In this document: piece after piece, positions 31,883 to 39,969 of the stretch
Numbering within the stretch: position 1 is the stretch's first letter
Layout: every line of letters starts with the position of its first letter
Assembly: GCA_020426845.1 (NCBI GenBank)
Contig: JAGQPF010000367.1
Span: 1 to 43,142 of the forward strand
Origin: Planctomycetales bacterium
Lineage (GTDB): Bacteria; Planctomycetota; Planctomycetia; Pirellulales; Pirellulaceae
Length of the DNA: 43,142 nt
Direction of reading: 5' to 3'
The notes under the pieces: generated by a model
The model's database searches: none
What the model was told of the DNA's origin: nothing
Seen by the model: the letters and a program-made list of their open reading frames with translations, nothing else
Position numbers and translations under genes: made by a program

Positions 31883-34084
31883 TTACAGCAAGATTTCGAA
31901 GTAGCGTCGAAAGCGAGTCCAGGTGGCGCCTTCGATCAGCAGGGGCGGCTGGCTGGGGGCATGGAGCAAGCAGTTGCTGCCCATCAGCCCGCGTTGTCGT
32001 TCGGCGCGAACATCACTGCGCGCGGCACACCAGAGCGGCTGGGGGTCGGTCCGCGACCAGGCGGCGATCTGCCCATCGCCGACCACCACAATCAGCTCAT
32101 CTCCAACCGGCTCGGCCGGCGCCGGTCGCTGTTCGGCAGTTTGGTTGTCCGTCCCAATGGCTGCTGCCACTTTCTCGTCCTTGGCGTCAAGCATGTGGGC
32201 CGGAAAGTAGATCGCGTCGACCTGTGACATCGAGTCGGTCAAATCGAGGGCCAGCGCCGCGAAAGCTCCATCGGGCCGGCCGCGCAAGCGATCGCCGAGT
32301 CGCGTCTTGAGCTCGGCTTGTGCTGCCTCGTTCCACTGCTGCTCGAGCGTTTCGGGTTTCAGCCGCAAGTAGGCGCCCACCTCCTCGACCAGCAGCGTGG
32401 TCGCTGCGTCGCGCCCCGGCAGCTGGACGGCGAGCCGCAGCAAGTCGTCCATGAACGCATTGGCCAGCTCGCTGTGAGGCGCGAGATCGGGGTACTCGAA
32501 CAGAAACGGCGGATCTTCTCGCAGCGGCTCGAGCAACTCGGGCGCCAGCTGACAGGTGTGTGTCGATCGCAGGTCGTCGATCCACTGGTCGTCGCTGCGA
32601 TGCTTGACCTCGAGCAGGAAGCCGCCGAGACAGCGCAGCGCCTGTTCGATGGCCGCCTTTCCGCCGGCGTACGTGGCGGCTCCGAGTCGAATTCCCAGGC
32701 GTTGTTCGGCGGCCAGGCGCCATGCCGAGACGGCGTTGTCGTTGCCCGGCTGCAGCGACTCCACAAACCGTTCGAGGTGCGTGGCGACGCGAGCTCGATC
32801 GCGCGGCTCCAAGGCGAGCGCCGCCGGCGTGGAAGCGGCTGAGGCGGGCTTGCCGGCCGCCAGGCACCGATAGAGCCAAACGCGATCGTATTCACTTCGC
32901 AGTTGGATGGCGCCGACTTCGTTCATTGCGCGGGCCAAAGTCCGCGACGCAGGCGGCAGCGTGATGACGAGATTGACAACTTCGGTGGCGTAGACCCAGT
33001 TGGGGTCGCGGCGCCGAAAATCGCCGCCGTAGGATTGCGCCACTTCAAACGCCAGCAGTCGGACCAAGTTCTGCAGCAACCGCAGGGCCTGCTGATTGAT
33101 GACACGCTCGGTCGCCGCCTTCGCCAGCTGGCGCCCCAGCGCGCCGGTCGCATACCAGGCCCCGAGCGACGCGGGACTGGCGCCAAACGCATAACGGCTG
33201 ACGTAGATCGCGTTGGTCAGCCAGGGCAAGTAGGGCCGAGCTGCCTTGTAGTATCCGTAGAACACCGTCGCTGTCCGCAGGTACGCGTGCAGCTTGGCGA
33301 TGCTCAGCTCCTTGACGTCCAGCGGCAGTTGCTCGAGCACGACCAGCATCTGCAATGATGCGCGACTCGTCGACCGCAGGATCATCGCGGCGCTGGTTTC
33401 CAGCAACGGCGCTTCCGCGTCAGGCAGGTACAATCTCGCCACGCGCTGCACCAGCCTCAGCCCGTCTTTCCACACGAGCTCCAGCGAAAGTTTGCCATCC
33501 ACGCTGTACTGGTTGTCGCGAATGCGATCGAACAGCGCCTCGGTCTCTTCGTCGATTAGCTCGAAGAGCCGGCGATCGAGTTCGAGCAACTCGCGGGTGG
33601 CCGTGAGCTGTGCCGCGGCGTCTCGCTCGCTCGCACTGGTTGGAGGCGGGGGCTCGCGTAGTTGGACGGGCTGGGGGAACTCGGTCCACTCGTGGAACGT
33701 GGTCAGTCGTTCGGCGAGCCGCTGTTCGCGCTGCGCCAATCGCGCGGCAGCCAGTTCCAATTCATCGCGGACCGCTTGCTCATTCGTGCCCTCTTTGGGG
33801 CCTTTGCCGCCTTGAGCTGCCCGGTGACCGCAGTGTGCAAGTTGATTGGCCGCCACGATCGCTAACGCGGCGGCAATCAGTAACCACGACGCGCCGCCGA
33901 GCTGCTTCGCGTGCCAACCGACGACAAGCGCACAGAGCGCGGCGGCGAGCCAGGCGCAGACGTTGGACCACAACAGCTGGCGTTGGCCGAACTGTCCCGC
34001 TGCCGAGGCCCGTGAGGCGGGCTTGTCGGGCTCGTGGCCGGGCGGGTCCGAGGGAGCCGACGGCTCAGTGGAGTTTGGTTCCAT
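31883..34084 (-). CDS. Large two-TM protein of unknown family
   Basis: 733 residues, family not recognised. Pro/Ser-rich N-terminus (1-35), two membrane helices (about 38-58 and 64-82), a charged coiled coil (about 100-135), then a mainly helical cytosolic body to the end. A region at about 270-360 (LRTATVFYGYYKAARPYLPW, LGAWYATGALGRQLAKAATE, RRRDPNWVYATEVVNLVITL) looks like a folded helical domain with many aromatics. The C-terminal 100 residues (ALDLTDSMSQVDAIYFPAHM, DELIVVVGDGQIAAWSRTDP) look beta-rich. No catalytic motif, Walker box or kinase signature seen. Stands alone, with repeats at its 3' end and an inverted-repeat element 50 bp upstream. Confidence 0.75.
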   Translation of the reverse strand: MEPNSTEPSAPSDPPGHEPDKPASRASAAGQFGQRQLLWSNVCAWLAAALCALVVGWHAKQLGGASWLLIAAALAIVAANQLAHCGHRAAQGGKGPKEGTNEQAVRDELELAAARLAQREQRLAERLTTFHEWTEFPQPVQLREPPPPTSASERDAAAQLTATRELLELDRRLFELIDEETEALFDRIRDNQYSVDGKLSLELVWKDGLRLVQRVARLYLPDAEAPLLETSAAMILRSTSRASLQMLVVLEQLPLDVKELSIAKLHAYLRTATVFYGYYKAARPYLPWLTNAIYVSRYAFGASPASLGAWYATGALGRQLAKAATERVINQQALRLLQNLVRLLAFEVAQSYGGDFRRRDPNWVYATEVVNLVITLPPASRTLARAMNEVGAIQLRSEYDRVWLYRCLAAGKPASAASTPAALALEPRDRARVATHLERFVESLQPGNDNAVSAWRLAAEQRLGIRLGAATYAGGKAAIEQALRCLGGFLLEVKHRSDDQWIDDLRSTHTCQLAPELLEPLREDPPFLFEYPDLAPHSELANAFMDDLLRLAVQLPGRDAATTLLVEEVGAYLRLKPETLEQQWNEAAQAELKTRLGDRLRGRPDGAFAALALDLTDSMSQVDAIYFPAHMLDAKDEKVAAAIGTDNQTAEQRPAPAEPVGDELIVVVGDGQIAAWSRTDPQPLWCAARSDVRAERQRGLMGSNCLLHAPSQPPLLIEGATWTRFRRYFEILL

Positions 34085-34135
34085 GCGGCCCTGTTCCCGA
34101 GTCTAGGCAAACAGCCTTCCCAACGCATTCGTAAT

Positions 34136-34229
34136 GGCCTGTTGAAAAAGACCCAATTGGCAATCGCATCGCCTTGTCCTCTGTGGAGAACGCTGTGTCG
34201 ATTGCCGAATCAGGTGTTTTCCAACGGCC
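34136..34229. repeat. 94-bp inverted-repeat (MITE-like) element, copy 1
   Basis: Arms of 31 bp, GGCCTGTTGAAAAAGACC... and the complement of CGATTGCCGAATCAGGTGTT... (34136-34166 and 34199-34229), match at 21 of 31 positions, with perfect outer GGCC and inner GGCAATCG, around a 32-bp loop. A related core is at 35718-35774. Small, non-coding and dispersed, so it may be a MITE or a terminator-like REP element. Confidence 0.6.
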
Positions 34230-34238
34230 TTCTTATAG

Positions 34239-35234
34239 TCACAGGTGTCGCTGCAGAAACTGGCTGACATGTCGCATCGCCCGTCTCGCCGCCTGGAGCT
34301 CGCGCGTGCGACGGACAAATCCGTGGACCATGCCATCGTAGCGTTTCAGTTCGACGTCGCCTCCCGAGTCGGCGAGACGCCGCGCGTACATTTCGCCTTC
34401 GTCGCGGAGCGGGTCGTACTCGGCGGTCAGCACCAGCGCCGGAGGCAAGCCGCGCAAGTCGCGTTGTCGCAACGGCGAGGCTTTGGGCTCGCTGCGCCGT
34501 TGGGGATCGGCTGCGTACAGTTCCCAAAACCACTCCATCGTCTCGTGCGTCAACAGGTAGCCAGCCCCGTTCTCCCGGTACGAGGCGGTGTCGGTGTCGC
34601 AGTCGACGATCGGATAGATGAGCACTTGGCAAGCCAGCGGGGGCTGTCCGCTGTCGCGCAAGTGTTGGGTGGCGACAGCAGCCAAATTTCCGCCTGCACT
34701 GTCGCCCCCGACGCCGATGCGGCTTGCGTCGAGTTTCAGCGACTCAGCCTGCCGTAAGATCCACTCCGTCACCTCGATGGCGTCGTCCGCCGCAGCCGGG
34801 TACGGCGCCTCCGGCGCCAGGCGATAGTCGACGGACACGATCGTGACTCCGGACTCGGCCGCCAGCGCATGGCAGTAGGCGTCGTGCGTGACGATGCTGC
34901 CCAGCACCCAGCCGCCGCCGTGGAAATAGACCAGGGCACCGTCTCCGGCATGGTGTGGCCGGGCCTCCGTCGCAGACGACCCTTGTGTGGCCCGGTGAGG
35001 CCGATAGACCCGCAGCGGAATCGATCGGCCCGGCAACTCGGCCACGGTGTCGAACTGCTCCTGCAGTGGTGCGTCGGAGGACATCGGCTGGCTGGCGACG
35101 AGCATCAGCCGGCGCGCCTCTTCGACCGGCAGCTGGCTATACGGAAGGGCTGGCGTCTCCAGCAGTGGCGCGAGTTCAGGGTCGAGCGGCACGAGCGATT
35201 TCACCTGTTGGGAGGCGGTAGGGATTCTCGGCAA
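34239..35234 (-). CDS. Alpha/beta hydrolase, HSL-type esterase
   Basis: 331 residues with a TTG start at 35234; a GTG at 35204 is as likely. Hormone-sensitive-lipase family: oxyanion motif FHGGGWVLGS, nucleophile in GVGGDSAGGNLAAV, acid Asp in AEYDPLRDEGE and His in DGMVHGFVRR. Hydrolyses carboxylic esters in the cytosol (no signal peptide). Just before the first strand of the hydrolase core the sequence HRATQGSSATEARPHH is encoded by a family H dispersed repeat (34953-34999); this stretch is not expected in the family and probably forms a surface loop. Transcribed alone. Confidence 0.92.
   Translation of the reverse strand: MPRIPTASQQVKSLVPLDPELAPLLETPALPYSQLPVEEARRLMLVASQPMSSDAPLQEQFDTVAELPGRSIPLRVYRPHRATQGSSATEARPHHAGDGALVYFHGGGWVLGSIVTHDAYCHALAAESGVTIVSVDYRLAPEAPYPAAADDAIEVTEWILRQAESLKLDASRIGVGGDSAGGNLAAVATQHLRDSGQPPLACQVLIYPIVDCDTDTASYRENGAGYLLTHETMEWFWELYAADPQRRSEPKASPLRQRDLRGLPPALVLTAEYDPLRDEGEMYARRLADSGGDVELKRYDGMVHGFVRRTRELQAARRAMRHVSQFLQRHL
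34953..34999. repeat. Family H dispersed dyad repeat, copy 3 (inside a gene)
   Basis: GTGTGGCCGGGCCTCCGTCG followed by CAGACGACCCTTGTGTGGCC. On the minus strand it encodes HRATQGSSATEARP in frame in the esterase, the same phase as in copy 2 at 17901-17946. Confidence 0.8.
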
Positions 35235-35576
35235 TCGCCGTCGCGATGTCGGCGTGCGCTATACGTTCCGATATGATTGGGGCAAGTGCCATCCACGAGG
35301 TTGCGGGAAACGGCCCCGTCAGCTGATCATGTCATGCGCCACTGGCTGAGGTTTAACTTAACCTCGGCGTCACCTGCAATGAAACACGGCACCGGGCGAG
35401 GAGTCGAATTTTGATGGCATCGGCCCGTTCTGTGGGGAGAGACTAGCAACAGTATTGTCGGATTGCATCGCCACACGCTTGGCTCGGACGTTTTCGAGTA
35501 TTGACGCGGATCCGCTAGTGCTAGTGCTAAACAGGTCGCCACTGAAACCGAAGGCAATCGCAGAAGCCAGTATTTG

Positions 35577-35664
35577 TCTCACGGAGGCACGGAGGCACGG
35601 AGAAAGATGTTTCCGGTTGTTTTTCGGCGATTTCTGCCTCTGTGCCTCCGTGTCTCTGTGAGAC
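35577..35664. repeat. Family E inverted repeat with tandem CACGGAGG units
   Basis: Left arm GTCTCACGGAGGCACGGAGG (from about 35577) faces right arm CTGTGCCTCCGTGTCTCTGT (to about 35664), giving a stem of roughly 27 bp with few mismatches and a loop of about 32 nt. A single-arm copy with more tandem units is at 42780-42827. The 617-bp gap 35235-35852 holds this, the element at 35718 and nothing coding. Confidence 0.85.
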
Positions 35665-35717
35665 AAATGAGAGGCAAGTGAGTAATTCCCCGCAAGAATC
35701 TTGAATAGGTTCTTAGC

Positions 35718-35774
35718 CGCCAATCGGCACCAGATCTTGCCTCTCGTGGAACGCTGTGCGGATTTCCGATTGGG
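35718..35774. repeat. MITE-like element, copy 2 (core only)
   Basis: CGCCAATCGGCA ... TCGTGGAACGCTGTGCGGAT, then TTCCGATTGG aligns with the core of 34136-34229 (CCAATTGGCA ... GTGGAGAACGCTGTGTCGAT ... TGCCGA). The outer GGCC arms are not preserved. Confidence 0.5.
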
Positions 35775-35852
35775 TGCGATTCGACAGGCTGATAGAATCA
35801 CTGCTGTAGTTGATTGTTCCGAATAGTCATCCTTCCATTGGGCGAGGTAACG

Positions 35853-36362
35853 ATGGTCAGATGCACCGTTTGTTTGCTGGTTGTCTTGGGGGTCAACACC
35901 GTGGCGTCCGCCGAGGGCATTGTTGCTCGCGCGGAGGCGAACGCTCTGCGACGCGCCGATGGAACGGTCACGCCACGTGTCGTGCGGGATCAGGACGGGC
36001 AGGTGACCCGGCTCCTCTTAACTGACATGAAGTTGGCGCCGGAGGACCTGGAGGAGATCGCCAGCCTCGAGCAACTTCGCGCGTTGGTCTTGTTTCGGAC
36101 CAATGTCACAGACCGAGATCTGGAGCCACTGCGGCGATGCGCCAAGCTCGACCACCTCAACTTGACCAGCACCGAAGTGACCGACAAGGCGATCGACAGC
36201 ATTCTGAAAATGGAGAAGCTGAAGTCTCTGTGCCTTGGCGATGTCAACATCTCGGCCGACGCGATGGAGAAACTCAAGGAGCGCAATCGGAGCCGCGATC
36301 GCAGCGACGCTCCCTATTTGCGCTGGGGATATTCGCAACGCAAAGAGCCCGCGGAGAAGTAG
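35853..36362 (+). CDS. Secreted leucine-rich-repeat protein
   Basis: 169 residues from ATG 35853, with GAGG 6 bp upstream. Signal peptide 1-20 (VVLGVNTVASA). Residues about 50-135 hold three to four LRRs of the bacterial LxxLxxLxLxxTxVTDxxL type: LEQLRALVLFRTNVTDRDLE, AKLDHLNLTSTEVTDKAIDS, EKLKSLCLGDVNISADAMEK. The tail is short and basic. Such proteins are common in planctomycetes; ligands are unknown. The gene for the TIM-like protein begins 55 bp downstream on the same strand. Confidence 0.88.
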   Translation: MVRCTVCLLVVLGVNTVASAEGIVARAEANALRRADGTVTPRVVRDQDGQVTRLLLTDMKLAPEDLEEIASLEQLRALVLFRTNVTDRDLEPLRRCAKLDHLNLTSTEVTDKAIDSILKMEKLKSLCLGDVNISADAMEKLKERNRSRDRSDAPYLRWGYSQRKEPAEK

Positions 36363-36417
36363 CCGCGAATCGAGGGAACAGGTTGGCGACTGGTTACATC
36401 AACGAAGGGAACGCAAC

Positions 36418-37116
36418 GTGTCAGCAGATCGGCCGCTAGTCATCGCAATCCTTCACGCAGACGAGGAGGATGTCCACTACCAGCTTTACAGCCAGGCGTA
36501 TGGCATCGAGATGCAAGTCGACGACGAGTGGAACGCGGAGGCGGTTCTGCTCGCGCCGTATGACCATCTCGGGGCAGTCACGGAGGACACCGATGTCACC
36601 GGCGAAGATGCCGCCATTGTCTCCGCAGGCGTGACCGACGTGCCGCTTGACGCGGACGGCTCGCCGGATTTGTCGGTGATCACCGATTCGGACAAGAACA
36701 ATTGGCTGCTGGTTGGGGACCCTCGGCTAGATGACAGCGACGCCACCGTGGTGGCAAAGCGCGATGCCGCCTTGGCGGCTCATTGTCGCGTGGTACTTTG
36801 CCTGAAGGACACTGCTCCGGAACACCTTGCGGCGCGGCTGGCCGGGGTTGTTGATTGCTCCCGCTTGGTCGTTGCGATCGTTGTCCCCGACGCCACGGCG
36901 GCCGAGACAACTGCCGCAGCGGCCCGAACGGTTCGCGAGCAACTCGCAGCGGCCGGCGCAACTGGCCAACCGCGAATTGTCGTGGCGGGCGACGTTACCC
37001 CGGAGAACGCCGCTGAGTTGGTGGCCAGCGAAGGCGTTGACGGCGTTTTATTGTTGGACGATCGGTACGACGAATTCGACACGATACTTGAAGTGCTCGA
37101 AGCGGTTGGTGACTGA
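36418..37116 (+). CDS. Degenerate triosephosphate-isomerase-like protein
   Basis: 232 residues from GTG 36418 with AAGGGA upstream. The whole chain follows the TIM pattern with the active site missing. VLLAPYDHLGAV (43-54) matches VaPPxxyL; WLLVGDPRLDDSDATVVAKR (96-115) matches the GHSERRxxxxETDExVxxK block, with GHSERR changed to GDPRLD, losing the catalytic His. AALAAHCRVVLCLKDT (117-132) matches AALxxGLxPIxCVGET. AIVVPDATAAETTAAAARTV (153-172) replaces AYEPVWAIGTGKTAT, losing the catalytic Glu. IVVAGDVTPENAAELVASEG (187-206) then VDGVLLL matches the phosphate-site GSVxPENaxELxxxxxxDGaLvGG, with the GG changed to DD. The Asn/Lys N-terminal motif is also absent. A non-catalytic TIM relative is the best reading. 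Confidence 0.7.
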   Translation: MSADRPLVIAILHADEEDVHYQLYSQAYGIEMQVDDEWNAEAVLLAPYDHLGAVTEDTDVTGEDAAIVSAGVTDVPLDADGSPDLSVITDSDKNNWLLVGDPRLDDSDATVVAKRDAALAAHCRVVLCLKDTAPEHLAARLAGVVDCSRLVVAIVVPDATAAETTAAAARTVREQLAAAGATGQPRIVVAGDVTPENAAELVASEGVDGVLLLDDRYDEFDTILEVLEAVGD

Positions 37117-37177
37117 CAACCGCCAATTCATTCGCCTTCGATTCTGCGGGATTGCGGTCCACGCTGGTTGCGCCGAC

Positions 37178-37210
37178 CCATCCGTGTTCAATCGGTGTTT
37201 CATCCGTGGC
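37178..37210. repeat. Family I repeat, copy 1
   Basis: ACCCATCCGTGTTCAATCGG followed by TGTTTCATCCGTGGC: three near-direct CATCCGTG/ATCGGTG units. An inverted related copy is at 38391-38415. The remaining gap 37117-37327 shows nothing else. Confidence 0.7.
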
Positions 37211-37327
37211 GAATTGTCTGTCGACTTGGCAAGACCACGGCTCCAACGCCATTGTCAAATCTCGCTCCATTTGGCCTAATCTCACGATACACAACGCCCG
37301 CGCCCAAGGAGCCAGCAGGGATTGGCC

Positions 37328-37852
37328 ATGGCCGACAGAGACGACCAGCTCCGCGACGAGTACTTCAAGCTGCAGGACCAATACGAGGACTACGATCGCC
37401 GTGCCTTGCAAATCAAGGGCTGGATTGGCGCCGGATCCTTGGCCGCGTTCGCCATCGGTCTGGACCCCGGCAACTCGGCGGGCGGATTGATTTGGCTGAT
37501 CATCGCCATTATGTGTAGCTGCTTCTGGTACCTCGAAGCAAAGTGGAAGCTGTTTCAGTACGCCCTGGCCGACCGCATCCGGATTCTGGAGGCTCATTTT
37601 CGAGCGGATCCCGATGTGATGGTCAAGGACCCCGAGCCCTTCCAAATCTATAGCTGGTGGTTCCGCTCCTACGTGAAGGACGAGCCGATCTTTCTTTACG
37701 AGAAAGAGCGAGGATATCGGCCACGTTCGCGAGCACAGCGACTGTTGGGCGCCGCACGCCAGTCGTTTGTCCATCTGCCCTATTCGCTGATCATTGGGTT
37801 AAGCATCGCACTCTACGTCTTTCAGCTGCTCGGCGCCGGAAAGCCGTCGTGA
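37328..37852 (+). CDS. Membrane protein of unknown family, three helices
   Basis: 174 residues from ATG 37328 (TTG 37322 is the only longer option). A charged N-terminal helix (1-28, DEYFKLQDQYEDYDRRALQI), two close membrane helices (about 31-47 and 52-70), an amphipathic middle domain with many Trp/Tyr (FQIYSWWFRSYVKDEPIFLY) and a C-terminal membrane helix (about 150-168). The helix-TM-TM-helix start resembles two-TM effector domains such as SLATT, but this is only a similarity of layout and no nucleotide-sensor partner is nearby. Function unknown. Confidence 0.75.
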   Translation: MADRDDQLRDEYFKLQDQYEDYDRRALQIKGWIGAGSLAAFAIGLDPGNSAGGLIWLIIAIMCSCFWYLEAKWKLFQYALADRIRILEAHFRADPDVMVKDPEPFQIYSWWFRSYVKDEPIFLYEKERGYRPRSRAQRLLGAARQSFVHLPYSLIIGLSIALYVFQLLGAGKPS

Positions 37853-37964
37853 TGCCGGCGAGCCTTGGCAACCGCGGAGCTTCGAGTTGGAGGCGCCACA
37901 CACGCGTGGTCTGCCTTGGATCGTCCGTCGCACGTTCCGCAGCAAGCGGAGATTGGGGAAAACA

Positions 37965-38351
37965 ATGAGGCGCGTCACTGGAATCGGCGGAGTATTTTTT
38001 AAGGCAGCGGACCCGGTTGCCCTGGGTGCTTGGTACCGACGCCACTTGGGCATTGATGTGCAAGAATGGGGCGGCGCCGTGTTTCGCTGGTCCGACGATC
38101 GGGACGAGCCCGTCTCCGGAACGACGATCTGGTCCGTCTCTCCGCAAGATGCCGAATCGTTTGCGCCGAGCTCAGCGTCGTTCATGGTGAACTACCGAGT
38201 TGAGGACGCGCGCGCACTGGCCCAAGTCTTGCGAGAGGAGGGCTGCAATGTGCTCGACCGAATCGACGAATCGGAGTACGGCGTGTTCGCCTGGGTGATC
38301 GACCCTGAAGGAAACAAGGTCGAGCTCTGGCAGCCCCCGCCGGGACAGTAA
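37965..38351 (+). CDS. VOC-family (glyoxalase-like) protein
   Basis: 128 residues, one VOC module. GIGGVFFKAADPVALGAWYR (6-25) opens beta-alpha-beta repeat 1; GVFAWVIDPEGNKVELWQPP (about 105-124) is the classic closing motif with the last metal-ligand Glu. Family members bind a divalent metal and act as lyases, dioxygenases or antibiotic-binding proteins; the substrate is unknown. GGGGAAAACA before the ATG may serve as ribosome-binding site. No clear operon partner. Confidence 0.9.
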   Translation: MRRVTGIGGVFFKAADPVALGAWYRRHLGIDVQEWGGAVFRWSDDRDEPVSGTTIWSVSPQDAESFAPSSASFMVNYRVEDARALAQVLREEGCNVLDRIDESEYGVFAWVIDPEGNKVELWQPPPGQ

Positions 38352-38390
38352 TCGGGCCATTCATGGCGTTGCTGATCGAAGGGCCGATAG

Positions 38391-38415
38391 TTGGCCACGG
38401 ATGGAACACGGATTC
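38391..38415. repeat. Family I repeat, copy 2 (inverted)
   Basis: TTGGCCACGGATGGAACACG followed by GATTC, the reverse complement type of the copy at 37178-37210. The 317-bp gap 38352-38669 also has a minus-strand open stretch (38440-38577) that may be a gene remnant, but I do not recognise it. Confidence 0.65.
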
Positions 38416-38669
38416 TGTGTGGCGCGGGGAGGCAGTGGTTCAAGCGAGTAGCCAGACTTCTGTCTTGAGTGTTGCGGCGCCGTCGGCGTCGTAGCCGCAC
38501 AGCATTGCGCCAATAGAAGGATGCATTCGCGTCACGCCATCACGCACGTGCTGATAGCGCACTCGGCGAACCATGTTGGCCAACTGACCGTTTGGCGACA
38601 GGCCATGGGCTTGCCATCCTCGAGTCGCTCGTTTGCATGACAGGTTGGTACGAACGGAGTGGGGGCCAC

Positions 38670-39203
38670 GTGTTTCGCATTGCCGACTATATCGCGACGC
38701 TGTCGGAGACGCGTCAATTGTGCTTGTCGATCTGCGTTGTCGAGCGGTTGCTTGTTGCACAAAGTCTCGTCGCCGACGGCGAAGGAGTCGCTCTGTTCAG
38801 TGAACTCAGTCTGGTCGTTGATGAGCTGTGGGCGATGGTTGTCAAACGCGAGGACATGAGTTTGGATCGTTACGATCGGATGAGGGGGCAGATCAATCAG
38901 TGTTGTCCTGCAGCCCAGGACGATCATTGGCAACGTCAACTGCGAGACTCGTGCTGGGTGCTCAAGGTGTTGCTGAAAGTGTTTCGGGGAAGAGAGCACA
39001 CATTCGAGCTCGCGAGGCTCGGTGACGCTCTGGCGTCGAGTTCATCGCTGAATACTGGCGTCGAAGCTGAAAACCAGCGACGACTGGCTGCCGCTCTGAT
39101 CGCTACCAAGCAAACTGACTGGGCGAGCGTGGGGCAATTGCGTGACCTGATTCGGTCCCTGCCCGTTAAAATCGGCGATATCGAAGTGGATGAGCGAGAC
39201 TGA
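38670..39203 (+). CDS. Small helical protein of unknown family (faintly DUF416-like)
   Basis: 177 residues from GTG 38670, which has GGAG 10 bp upstream; the frame is open from 38592. Nearly all helical. FRIADYIATLSETRQLCLSI followed by CVVERLLVA faintly recalls the LxxLxxxxQLxFxxxLCERxxP opening of DUF416 (YjaG), but the match is not enough to assign it. No signal peptide or metal motif. The next gene overlaps its end by 14 bp (ATG 39190), so it is the first gene of the compact small-gene region that extends to 42556. Confidence 0.7.
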   Translation: MFRIADYIATLSETRQLCLSICVVERLLVAQSLVADGEGVALFSELSLVVDELWAMVVKREDMSLDRYDRMRGQINQCCPAAQDDHWQRQLRDSCWVLKVLLKVFRGREHTFELARLGDALASSSSLNTGVEAENQRRLAAALIATKQTDWASVGQLRDLIRSLPVKIGDIEVDERD

Positions 39204-39678
39204 ACCTCGGCTGCTTCGAGTTGCGCGGCGCGTACGACACAGACAGTTTGGGACCATGGCTCAGCTGCACTTTGACGGATACTATGAAATGGGGCCCGTC
39301 GCGTGGGAGGATTGGCACGCGGGCGTTCGCATGCACGGAGTTCGCTTTCACTACACGCGGTATTACCCGGATGGAGTCTGGCTCAGTTGCTATCGCGATC
39401 GCGAGTTTCCATTCTGGGAATTCACAGAGTCGGTGACGCCAGAGTTGTTGGCAGCAGCCAAAGTCGACCGCGCGCCGCGAATTGGCGAGGGCGACCCGCT
39501 TTGCACGGCTGGAGCGTACGTGATTGAAGACGACTGGTTGAATAAGGTCTTTGAGCCAGCTTGGACCGGAGGCATGACATGGGAGTCGAAGTACCGCATT
39601 GTTGACGACCGATTGCTCGTTCCCAATCCGGATGGCCCCGATGGCGCCTGGCTGTTTCGGCCGGCGAGGCAGATTTAG
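39190..39678 (+). CDS. Small beta-rich protein of unknown family
   Basis: 162 residues if ATG 39190 is used (overlapping the preceding gene by 14 bp); ATG 39256 would give 140 residues starting MAQLHFDGYYEMGP, which I find equally plausible since the first 22 residues are Arg-rich and unstructured. The core alternates aromatic-rich strands: FHYTRYYPDGVWLSCYRDRE, FPFWEFTESVTPELL, MTWESKYRIVDDRLLVPN. It looks like a lipocalin-like or up-and-down beta fold. Cytosolic. Similar small beta proteins are common among orphan immunity proteins. Confidence 0.7.
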   Translation: MSETEPRLLRVARRVRHRQFGTMAQLHFDGYYEMGPVAWEDWHAGVRMHGVRFHYTRYYPDGVWLSCYRDREFPFWEFTESVTPELLAAAKVDRAPRIGEGDPLCTAGAYVIEDDWLNKVFEPAWTGGMTWESKYRIVDDRLLVPNPDGPDGAWLFRPARQI

Positions 39679-39839
39679 AGTTGAGAAACCGCATCCGGGC
39701 AATTGGCGCCACGTTCACAGCTCGTTTCGCAGACCTCTGCAGCGAGTGTTGACGTGGTGGACATTGCCAGGCCGTTGTTGGCTAACAGCTGGCCAATAGG
39801 GAGCGGGACTTCGTGGTTGCCACAGCCTCGTGGATGCAA

Positions 39840-39892
39840 AAGCCCCGGCAGGGGCGACAGACATTAACCTGGGCGCAAACCCAGGGAACGGC
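39840..39892. repeat. Family F double-hairpin repeat
   Basis: AGCCCCGGCAGGGGCGACAG followed by ACATTAACCTGGGCGCAAAC and CCAGGG. Two stems: CCCC/GGGG around GGCA, and CCTGGG/CCCAGG around CGCAAA. It sits in the 290-bp gap 39679-39969. A TACAAT at 39907-39912 just after it may serve as -10 box for the following operon. Confidence 0.75.
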
Positions 39893-39969
39893 TTGTATTG
39901 TCACGCTACAATGGAGCAGTAGACGGTTTTGCCCGCTCGCAAACCAACCGTTCCATGTGCGAGGCAGCC

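Noticed and set aside
38440..38580. Minus-strand fragment that might be a decayed gene
   Set aside because: About 45 codons of protein-like sequence but no family recognised and no intact ends; too little to call a pseudogene.
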